From Loripinus fragilis (Eukaryota > Mollusca > Bivalvia > Lucinida > Lucinidae), in assembly GCA_964019695.1 (NCBI GenBank), contig OZ026517.1, forward strand, positions 77,851,252 through 77,915,251: a DNA stretch of 64,000 nucleotides, given 5' to 3'. Both the position numbers and the translations under genes were made by a program. The notes beneath the pieces are model-generated. The model saw only the letters and a list, made by a program, of their open reading frames with translations. It did no database searches and was not told the DNA's origin. This document shows, one piece after another, positions 50,701-62,700 of the stretch; positions within the stretch are counted from its first letter, which is position 1, and every line of letters starts with the position of its first letter.

Positions 50701-53700
50701 GGCAATAACTGGAGAGATCGCTCCCGTTACTGTCAACGTTTACACTTACGGCACCGTTATTGTAAACGCATTTACAGTAATGGGAGTGATATCCCCCGTT
50801 ATTGTCACCGTTTACACTAACGGGAGCGTTTACTCTAACGGGTGCTACAAAGCACCATTACAACTGTTTTAATAGAGTGAATAGCAAAATATCGCCATTT
50901 TGAGGATAAAAAAATCTTCGTACTTAAGGCTATGAATTGCCATGAACTATGATGAAATGATGTCTACTTAGTCTGGCTCCCATTGACATAATACAGAAAA
51001 ACCCTTACCTTTTCTTCTGTTCTAACAACCTCTGTTCTGTTGTTGTTCGCCTCATTGCTCTCTTCTTCAAATCTGGATTTTCTTCCATCTGAGCAAAAGC
51101 ATGTTGACCTACAGTGCCATTGATAGAGCGTCCAAACTCTTGGTTCAGATCAGTTGTCTTCTCTAGTTCACTCTCCTCAGAATGGCCTATAAAAAGTGAA
51201 GCTATACAATGTGAGTATATAACTTATCACAGAATAGGCCACTGGCTGGATATAGTTTACCTCCCCCCCACAGGGAATTTTGTGGACAATATTTTCCTTA
51301 AAGCCCAATGGATTTTGCAACATATTAGCCCTCTGACAATGGCAGTGTTAAGCTGTAACACCCTGTTATATACATTACCCTACAAAAGATTTGATAATTA
51401 ACTTTCTTTTTAAGACTTCAGAAAAATGCAAAAGATAAGGTAAGATTTCCAAATAGGTTACATCTTCTAACTAGGCTATTACTGGGCCACAGATATTGAC
51501 ATTTGAAAACAAATATAGCCACCCCCAATGTAGTGTATGTTACATTTTTTCATTGGACCCCCTTTTAAATGATACAAGAATCTAATATAGTTTGTCTTAA
51601 ATTTTATTGAAACCAGTTTATGTTCATTAATTTGGTATTATATTAAAGAATTTTTTTAACCTTTTCAAAACTGCAAGCATTATGTTTCTATGTTATATAC
51701 TTTTTGAGTTATTAGATGTTGAACATAGTAGCCCCATATCACACAAAATGTCAAATGTAATTCTCTAGGCCTTGAGCTGGCTATTGTACCCCTTCCCCCA
51801 GGGGGAATTTTGTACACTATGATTTCCAGATACTACATTATTTAAGCTACAAAATGAAATATGTCAGCCCTCCGAGAGTGGCAGCGTTAGGGTGTAACAT
51901 CATGTTATGTACGTTACCCGCAAAATAACATTAAATTTTCCTGATAATGTCTCCAACATGACATATTTACACTTTTTTAAGTCTGGTACAGGTTTAAGAA
52001 CTTCTTATAACACAGTTACATGATTTTAGCATTTAATTTTTAAAACTTTTGGAGTTTTTGCCATTGTATGCTTAGTGTTTCATATGTTATTTCCAAGTCT
52101 CAGTACGGCAGTTATTGAATATACATGTTTGTTTGTTTATTTTGTTGCTTTACGTCCCAAGTCAACAGCTATGGTCATGGCGGGACGGTCAGTTCACCTA
52201 TCCACACTTTTTCCTGGGCAAGCTTGAGCAAGCAGTTAACCAGTACTTCCTGCACATACTTCCGCTTGTAACTGACAATAACCCTTCTTGAATGATTCAG
52301 CAGAAGGGAGGAGAATGACTGTAGAAATTATTTCATGATCAATCTCCACGAAAGTATGGGACTGGGCCGGGATCAAACTCGCGACCCCTGGATCTGCAGC
52401 CAGACTCGCATCTGTTGCCAGACACGTTACCGACTGTGCTACGTGGCCCGGTGAATATACATGTAAAACATCCGTCAGTGAATATAGCAAATCTATAAGG
52501 CTGCTATTCAAATGAATTGAAGTTCCTTATAATGGTGTGTTACACTATTTTACGACCTAGGTTACATACGTTACTCTCCAAATACCACTAAACGTTCAAG
52601 ATAAGGTTTCCAAAACGACCTGCTTGTACTTATTTGCATGCTGACACAGGTCTATGTACTTCATTTTTACTTTGGCTCATTTGCTGCGGAAGTAACTCAA
52701 ACCATAAACTACCATAAACCCTCTTTTCTTTTATAGAGACATCAAATAAAGTTAACATAATGCTCATGGAAAGTTTGTAACATACAGTGCAATATGTGAG
52801 TAACCAACTTAAAAGATCAAAGAAAACCCATCAGGTAGAAGTTATAGAGCTGTTTTTGCCAAGCTAGCAACTCTTCGTATATTAACCAAGGGTTTAAAGA
52901 ATTTTCGCATTAGGGTTATTAATCCTCTATCAGATTCAGCTTGCAAGGGTTCTGCAATATGCTAGCACTCTGGAAATGGCACCATTACCTTGTAACTGCC
53001 AATTACATATATTACCCATCAACATCTATGATAATTTTAGTAAATGACATGACTTCTGAAAAGTTCAAACCATAAGGTAAGGTTTCCAAATTGGCTATAT
53101 CATCCAAGTAAGCTATTTTTGTATCATAGATATGGACCTTTGAAAACAAATATGCACCCGAAAGTGCTAAGTATGTTATATTTTTTCATTATTCCTATAT
53201 AAATGATTTATAAAACTAATATAGTTTGATATTTTTTTTAAATGTGAATGTGTTTACTAATTCATTTTGTATTAAAGAATGTTTATGTACCTTTTGGAAA
53301 CTGAAAATATTATGTTTCTATCTTTTATAAGGTTTGAGTTGTTGAGTTTTGAACATGGTAACCCCATATCACACAAAATGTGAACTATAATTCTGCGGCT
53401 CTTTTGTAAGGGTATAATCAAGTTTTCTTTCACTCAGAGGTACTCGATTTCCTTCCCATTTATTTTTCACACATTTTGTCCATATCTGGAAAGCCTCACT
53501 TGTTTTCATGGGAAATACTTGGTAGTTCAATCTTTGTATGTACATCTTAAGGACATATGCTACTAAATACTTCCCATATTGAAATATTTTCAAAACTTTG
53601 CATACAGTTTGTTTTATGCATGGGCTATCCATTTATGAAATAAAAAGGATATGTCACCGTGCTTATTTTTTCAGAATCTCATATTGAAGTTTGCAGCATT

Positions 53701-56700
53701 TGACCAATTTTCTAGAAATATAAAATAATAACACTAGTCCTAATTATCGAGCTAAAACGGTTGTAATCTTCAGCCAGCTTCTTTCTTTTAACTTAAATTA
53801 CTGCCCATGACCTCAAACTTTTATGAAAATGTGCATGTTTACTTGTTATCCCATGCTGTGACAAGATACTGCATGATATACTTTGGCAATTCGTCGAAAA
53901 ATGGAATTTGTTTTTAGAATAAATCATGTATTAAAAAATCTGATATTGAAAATCTTGAAAATTTATTTTTAATTCATGGACTATTATAATACCTTTCAGA
54001 AAAAAGAATAAAAATCTGGGGTCACCGAACTAATTCTCTTTCTAGAGGGCCAAATTTAACCCCACCCCCATAGGTTTCATGCGTAATTCAATATAAAAAG
54101 TTCGGGGATGACCATTTCGGTCGTTTTGATGATGCCATTTTACTAGTATAAGAAGCAATTTAGCATTAAAATGTTAAAAAAGAAAGAAAAAACACACTGA
54201 AAGTATGTGCGCATCCGGGAATCGATCCTGGTCCTCTGGCTTTGTTGCCAGACACGCTAACCACTAGGCCACGAGGTCAGGTCGTGCGCCGCTCGAAATA
54301 ACCATACAAATAGTATAGACTCGGCCACTATCGTATTCGTAACCAGGGTTATTGTGTACGTCGTTTGATTTCGACTGAGCTACATTTATCTGTCTTTAGT
54401 GCTGAGACGATCAGTTCTGAAAAGATGTCAATAGATATTTCGAACACACTTTAATTAGTTATTTTGTGAAGAAAATGTCGGAACACAGATATGACATAAG
54501 AATATCGGAAGCTGTGTTGATCCGAATCCGTTAAGGGTCGAAAGACAGGACCCAGATTACTTTCCCCGTTTGCAGACGCGGGAAAGGTGCGCATTGGAAA
54601 TAGCCGCATATGTCTTTAAGCACAGAGAAGCAGGGTGGAAGTAGGCTTATGGTCATGCCATTTGAAATAATCAATATATGTGTATGGCTCGGTACTTTTT
54701 TCAGAAACATGTCATGCTGTAGATAATTCACATTAACATAAATAGCACATGTTAGGGCTTCATGTCACTGATGAGTGCCTAGAGCAATTCTTTGTTTGTT
54801 TCCTACCCTGCTTAGAATGTAGATGAACTAGTGGGAAGGGGTTCTCTATTAGTTTGATATGAACAACCTGTCCGTGGTACTAACACATTGGCTCATTGGT
54901 AGTGTCACAATCTGTTAAACAGTGCATGACTGTAGATCTCTTTCCCCATATTCTGGCCAATGTTGTTGACATTTAGAAGGAGCACATTTTGTTGCATAGA
55001 CCAATGTTGAACAAAACATCCAGGTTATCCTCTGCGAGAATGTTTGTAAGACTTTATAGACTGCTGCTTATATGTTGTATAGATGTATCAGTGACAAAGT
55101 AAGTAAGGGTGCAAAGATCAGGAATTGATACAATCAAGTACCACACCTGACCCAGGATACCAATGGGAATGTAACAAACTCACAGTTAGACTACACAAAC
55201 AAGAGCCAAGAGGTCAGCCCTTTCCCAGCAGGTGACCACAAGGCACATATAAACAGACGCGTACAAAGGCATAGCAAACACAAGACAGAAAAACATAAAA
55301 CCAACATGCCCTACCGAATATTGTTTCCATCAGACCCTTGAAGGTGACAGGAAAAGCTATTATGCTCTGTAGTATGACATTACCATCAAAGTTATGCCCA
55401 GCACTACATGGTCAATCTAATGTTGGTTCAATGTGTGATTGCAAGCCATGCAGAAGTTTGGACTTGTCAGTTTTGGTGGAAAATCTATCAGGAGTTGACA
55501 GTAACCATGGTACATGTCCCAGAAGGAATGGCAGTGTTAACTCAAGGTCAACATTATGTCCAATAGATAGAAGATCAAGCTGATCAAAGACGCTCCTTTA
55601 AGCTGTCATCTGGCTGATTACGTTTTGTAAATTGGACAATTTCTTCTTGACCTCGCAAGCCCCAAAACTTTATTAGCTTGTAGCATTTGATGGGATTGTG
55701 AAAGACAAATTTTCAACTAAAAGTGAGTCAATGAAGTCTGCAACAGCTTTCCTGCCAATGTCATCAGCCTCAATGAGATCCTTATCTATGCCAGGCTTAG
55801 CAGGAACACCGAAAGACAAAAAGTACACTTCATTGTCTTCAAAACTAAAACTAAAAGGATTGGTGAAGCCAGAAACTGTCTCTAGTACTCGTTCTACTTT
55901 GCATCTGAGCAGATTTAATATTTGATTTCAGTGCATTGAAGAGTTGTTTCAATATATTGAGCTCTAATGTGATGAGTAATACACCATTCCATCTACAGTA
56001 CAAAGCGTAGTTCTAGCTGCTAAAGCTTTGACTCGGCATGGGGTTTATTGTTTGCCTTAAAGTTATGTCAAAAGTATTTCTCAAGCAAGACCAATGATTA
56101 TGACACACTAGACCTATTTTGTTCGAGAAGTTCTTTGCATCTGTGATGTGTATCAGACAAATTTATAAGTGTAATCAGTTCCACAGGTACATATTGTGCT
56201 TATTAGTTGTTTTGTTTGTTTGTTTGTTTTTGTTGCTTTACGTCCCATGTCAACAGCTATGGTCATTGCGGGACGGTCAGTTCACTTAACCACACTTTTT
56301 CCTGGGCAGACTTGAGCAAGCGGTTAACCAGTAATTTGTGCACATACTTTCGCTTGTAACTGACAACAACCCTTCTTGAATAAATCAGCGGAAGGGAGCA
56401 GAATGACCGTAGAAATTATTTCATGATCAATCTCCACGAAAGTATGGTACCGGGCCGGGATCGAACTCGCGACCCCTGGATCTGCAGTCAGACACGCATC
56501 TGTAGCCAGACACGTTACCGACTGCGCTACGCGGCTTATTAGTAGTGATTGTGTGCAATGAACATTTGGAAAAAGGCATACAGATAGAGCTGACATGCAA
56601 TTCAAAGTTGTTTTCCTTGTAGCCCTAATCAGTGCCAACACCATCTGAATTATAAACATATATCTTGCCCAGAACTGAGCTGTTTTACAATGATTGTCTT

Positions 56701-59700
56701 TCAGAACTTCCTCTTTGAATGCATGGTATCTACTGCTTATGTGAGCAAACAGCGAAGGTTGATAGATCACATTAAAATAATAGTTTACATTACCATAAAT
56801 TAACAAGGAACTTCAATTTAATTCAGCCTTATAAATTTTCTAAATTCTCTGACATTTAAAAGAAGTACATAAACCTATACCAGCATGCAAATAAGTATAA
56901 ACAGGGCTTGTTAGAGACATTAACTTGAATGTTTAATCCTATTTTTAGCGTAACATACGTAGCATGGGCCTGAAAAATAGTGTAAACCACTATAATAAAG
57001 AACTTTAAATCATTTAAGTAGCAGCCTTATAGATTTACTATATTCTGTGACAGAAGTTATACACGTATAGTCTTTAAATACCATACTGATACTCGGAAAT
57101 AATGCAGGGAACACTAAGTAAGGTATACAACGGATAAAAACTCAAGATATTTATAAAATTAATACTAAAAATATGTAACTGTGTTATAAGAAGTTCATAA
57201 ACCTGTGTCAGCATGCAAATATGTACGAACATGTCATAGTTGAGACATTATCAGGGATGTCAAATGCTATTTCGGGGGTAAAGTATATAGCGTGATGTTA
57301 CACGTTAACGCTGCCACTCTCAGAGGGCTAATATCTTTTAATTTGTGTCTTATATAATGTAGTTTCAGAAAATTATAGTGCATAAAATTCCGCACGGGGG
57401 AGGCGGGTCTGTGGTCAGCCCAAGGCCTAGAACATCAAACAATTGTTTTTAAATAAGTTGAATGTAAACTAATTAAGAGTTGGTGCTGGTATGGAGACCT
57501 AGCCTCCTCTGTGAAGGTGTAAATACTATGTAAACAAGAGAGAAATACGATGGCCCTGAATCATGTACCTGAATTGTTGGAGGCAGAATGAAATCATTTG
57601 AGCAACTTTGGTAGATGGTGATATAAGGAACATGGAGCATTGTAGATTTGATCGATGAGAAACATTTGTGTGTCATTAATTTGAATCTGGACCAATGGAT
57701 CAGATGTTATGCATAGAGATTTATTTTTAGCTTTGGTGGCCACTTTGTTCAGTGGAGTGGAACTGGTTGAATTATTTTGGTAGAGAGCCTTATGAGGAAC
57801 ACTTATGTGAAACTGTTTTGAATTTGAGCCAGTAGTTCAGGAGGAGAGGTTGTTTAAAGACGCTTCTATTTTTAGCTATGTCAGCCATTTGTTCAGTGAA
57901 GTGAAACCAAATAAGCAAATTTGGTAGAGAAGTTTTGGCGACGACCTTAATTATCATGATTATGTTCATCGGACAAAACCCATATTCATATATTAACAAT
58001 AGTTTGATGAAAGTAGTCCATATATGAAATTTGGAAGAAATCAGTGATAAATGACTAAGAGTCTCCACAAATGCAAAAAATGATAATAGACGGCCCTTTT
58101 GGTGGCCATCTTAGTTATTGTTCATCAGACAAAACCAATATTCAAAGTTTGGCCAGTGTGTATGATAAAACTAATAAGTATATAATTTGGAACTTGAGAA
58201 ATCGGGTGATAAATGACTAAGTTATAGTGTCCACAAGTGCAAAACCCATAGGTTGGGGCCATTTTGGAGGCCATCTTGGTTAGCTGACAAAGCCCATATT
58301 CAAACTTGGATGAGAGTTTGATAAAAGAAATCTATATATGAAATTTGGAAGCAATCAGGTAATAAATGACTAAAGTAATGTGTCCACAAGTGCGAACTGG
58401 TAGGCGACAGCCATTTGTCGACCATCTTGGCTATCGTTGGTAGGACAAAACTCATGTTCAAACTTGAACCAGAGTGTGATGGAAGCAATCCATATATGAA
58501 AATTGGAAGAAATCAGAATAAAAATGACTAAGTTAGAGTGACCAGAACAGTAGACGGAATCAAACAGATAGTCGGCGGCCATTTAGTCAGACATCTTGGT
58601 TATAGTTTGACCGACAAAACTCATATTCAAACTTGAACAGGGTTTGATGGAAGCAAACCATATATGAAATTTGGAAGAAATCCGATTAAAAATGACTAAG
58701 TTAGAGTGACCACAACAGCCGATGGATGCAAACTGATAGGTGGCGGCCATTATGTCGGCCATCTTGGTCATCCTTTTTGGAAAAAACTCATATTCAAACT
58801 TGAACAAGGGTTTGATGGAAGCAAACCATATATGAAATTTGGAAGAAATCCGATTACAAATGACTAAGTTAGAGTGCCCACAACAACGGATGGATGCAAA
58901 CTGATAAGCGGCGGCCATTTTGTCGGCCATCTTAATTATCGTTCGTCGGAAAAACACCCATATTCGAACTTGAACCAGAGTTTGATGGAAGCAATCCGTA
59001 TATGAAATTTGGAAGAAATCCGATTAAAAATGACTAAGTTAGAGTGACCACAACAGCCGATGGATGCAAACTGATAGGTCGTGGCCATTATGTTGGCCAT
59101 CTTGGTTATCGTTTTTGGACAAAACTCATATTCAAACTTGAACCAGGGTTGGATGGAAGCAAACCATATATGAAATTTGGAAAAAATCCGATTACAAATG
59201 ACTAAGTTAGAGTGCCCACAACAGCGGATGGATGCAAACTGATAGGCGCGGCTATTTTGTCGGCCATCTTAATTATCGTTCGTCGGAAAAACACCCATAT
59301 TCGAACTTGAACCAGAGTTTGATGGAAGCAATCCATATATAAAATTTGGAAGAAATCTGATTAAAAATGACTAAGATAGAGTGACCACAACAGCGGATGG
59401 ATGTAAACTGATAGGCGGTGGCCATTTTGTTGGTCATCTTGATTATCGTACGTCGGAAAAAAACATTTTCGAACTTGAACCAGAGTTTGATAGAAGCAAT
59501 TCTTATATGAAATTTGGAAGAAATCCGATTAAAAATGACTAAGTTAGAGTGACCACAACAGCGGACGGACAGATGGAGGGACGAACAAGCCGAAACCAAT
59601 AGAGCTCCCCCAACTCGTTGGGCCCCAATAGAGCTCCACCAGCTTGTTGGTGGGGCCCTAAAAATAATATTTTGATATGAGCTTGATAATATGTACATTG

Positions 59701-62700
59701 TAATCAATTTTCAGATGGGAAAGCCTTTCCAGTGGTTTTCAGTACTCTCAGTGCTTTGATAAGTATTAATTGAACGGTACATTTCAGGATAAAATTTGCA
59801 GAAAAAGTCTTTTTACGGTATTTGCTGCATGCGGAACCGACTGACAGTTACCATTTTATGGTGTAATATTATAATCACAATAAAATGAGAAATAGTTTTA
59901 TCCGATTCCGTATGCAGACATAGGAGGTTCAGTCAAAAATAACTGAGCCCTACCTCATAACATTTTAGTTTGGTATTGTAGACTACAAAAGTGATTATGT
60001 TCTATAAGTATTATATGTCATATATGTTTTGACCCTGAAGAATTACCCTAGTGAAGCTTTTATTATGGGTGCTAGGCAACTGAAGATCGTCAGTCAGAGT
60101 GATGCGTTCAAGATCTCAGCCACAAGGAATATACAGTACATCTTTGAAAAGCTTGTGTATTTGAAAGTTTTTGTGAAAGACATATTTGACATTTATTTGA
60201 ATAACATAATATTGTCTTTTGATACACTTTGTTTGTTAATGTTTAGGTGAACATTGATGGCATGCATTGCCTAGGAACAAAAAACGCCAAAATTCCACAA
60301 ATTTTCAAATACATGATGATTGTGTTGCCATGGAAACAAATTGTGGGTTTAAATCAAGGAACTTAATATGTCTGTCAGTACTGTTGAAGCATTATTAGGC
60401 TAATATTTTATGTTTTCTGTTAAAATTGTGTAAATATAAATGTGGGCAGGGTAAATTAAAGGACTTCAGGTATGTTAAAATTTGATAAATTCTGAAATCA
60501 AACTACCACAGCAACTATAATTTGGGGTCAGTTGGTTTCTGTTCTGTGACATTGAATAGGTACATATTATAGATATCAAATGACAGTAAATAAAGCCGTG
60601 TTTTAACATTACTGTTTCCATTGCAATGCTAAGATTTATATGTATCACAGCGTGAACGCACCCTTTTGACAGGTCATATTCTGTTGCCTAGCAACCCTTA
60701 CAAAAAGCCTACCATCAGAAATAAATTAAGTGATTAAATAGATCACATATAACTGCAATGAAATATCATCTAAATATCTGTCCATTTTACTTGATTCAAA
60801 TGTTATGAGGTAGGGCTCAGTTATTTTTGACTGACCCTCGTATATGTAATTTAGTCACAAAGTACATGCATCCTTTCAAGACATAAACCTAGAGACTCCA
60901 GGGTATCATTTGGTAATGTTTTGTGTGTATTTCTTTACAATCGTTTTTTTACTGTAAAAGTTGGCACATTGTAATACAAAACAGTTACACATCCTTTGTT
61001 TAGCTAGTTTTGTAGCAGGTCACCAAGTGACTATTTCTGTCAAATTATTTTGAATTCTGATAAAGCCATTTCAGAGTTGAAGATTTTTAGTTTCCTTAGC
61101 CGTAGTAAACCACATCCCCTGTCAGCCATATTTTTGACACATCAAACTTTTTGTAAGCTTTTTTGTAGAGGGGGTCAACCTAGGAACATTCATGTGAATA
61201 ATCTGGAAATACGGATCCTTCAGAAATAGAGAGAACCTACAATATAAGAAGACTCGGCTTCATTGAGTCTGTTCATGAGAACTACTGTGTTTCCAGCTCT
61301 TAAGTGACCCCCTTTTTTGCTAATTTTTCCTTAATGGTGATTTTAATTGAAAAATAAATTAGAGAAATGAATTTAGATATAGACCGCGTAGTTGAATTTA
61401 TTTTTTCCACATAAATATGAGTTTTGAATAGGCTTGGATTAGATGGAATTTTGGTGTGTTTTTGCTTCTCCTCTTTGAATTAGTCCCCAAGTGAACCTAA
61501 CGATATAAATAAAACATGGCTTATACAGGTCAGTGGAGTTAATCGTCAGTCCCACAGATAAGAGTACATCACAGAAAATTATTTTTCATATTTCTCAAAG
61601 CTGGATAAAATATAATGAAAAACTTGCTGTTGATGATGAATTCATATTAAAAAGTCCAATATTATTTAACAAAAACAAACTGATTGGGGGACAGACTATA
61701 TATTATGATAAATGGTTCAAAAATGGGGTAAGATTTATCAATGATCTAGTTAAAGACAATGGGGAGTTTTTCAGTTATCAAGAATTTTTGGAGAGATCAA
61801 GAGTACAAACAAATTTTCTACAATATGTGGGGACAATACAGGCCATTAAGGCATACATTAAAAAGAAAAAAACTGATGTTGTCAAAAAATAGCAGAGCCC
61901 TTTTATACCGGCCCACTTTTCCAATATAATAAAAAACAAACAAGGGGCCAAGATTATGTATGATATATTAAATATAAATGAGGATAAACCAACAGCACAA
62001 CAAACTTGGAACAACCTTTATAATATTCAAGAAAAAGACTGGAAAAAGATATATATGTACCCAATGAAAATAACAAAGTACTGCACACTACAGTGGTTTC
62101 AAATTTGTATAAACCATAACATATTAATCACAAACAAACGTCTACAATATATGGGTATAAAGGACGATCCACTATGCACATTTTGTAAAACTCATGTAGA
62201 AACAACTGTCCATCTACTGTGGGATTGCAGCATAACAAAAGATTTTTTTTAAAAAAAATTATCATGGCTGCGAGGTTTCCATATTCATATAGAACTGTCT
62301 GAAAAACTATTCTTATTTGGACTAGAATCAGGGGAAAAAGTATCAAATGTCAGTAAATATATTTTACTGTATGCAAAATATTACATCTACTGTTCTCGCT
62401 GCAACAATCATTCATTAATGCTTGAAATTTTCAAGAAAAAATTATATTTCATGTATAAAATACACATGGAAATAGCATATGCCAATAACAATTTGGATAA
62501 ATTTCAAAATGAATGGAGACCATATGAGGATCTACTTAAGGGTATAAATACTTATTAACTCCTTACCAACTAAATGAGCAAATTTTAAATAAAAGTCAAA
62601 AACCAGAGCCAATCCATATACAGCTAATTTAAATCATACATGCAACCCTTTGAAAAATTATATAGGGCAGACTCCAGCTTTCCCCCCCCCCACAGTCCCC

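Larger units (their letters stand above)
51768..57427. mobile_element. 5.7-kb TA-flanked element with long inverted arms
   Basis: The ends GGCCTTGAGCTGG and CCAAGGCC are flanked by TA (51766-51767 and 57428-57429). The left arm 51768-52130 plus 52465-52690 matches the right arm 56800-57427 in inverted orientation (GAGAGTGGCAGCGTTA, CATGCTGACACAGGT, GAAGTTCCTTATAA). The left arm is interrupted by a SINE, and another SINE sits before the right arm. The interior carries a decayed gene (55285-55911) and a tRNA-like sequence. Confidence 0.75.

Noticed and set aside
54206..54280. A functional tRNA gene
   Set aside because: A and B boxes are present but no acceptor stem can be formed.
55338..55925. 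Two plus-strand frames of 75-81 codons
   Set aside because: They are shadows of the minus-strand pseudogene that reads in one frame.
58583..59707. Minus-strand frames of 124 and 144 codons with FNRISSKFHIWFASIK repeats
   Set aside because: They read through the 169-bp tandem units; no domain and no conserved start.
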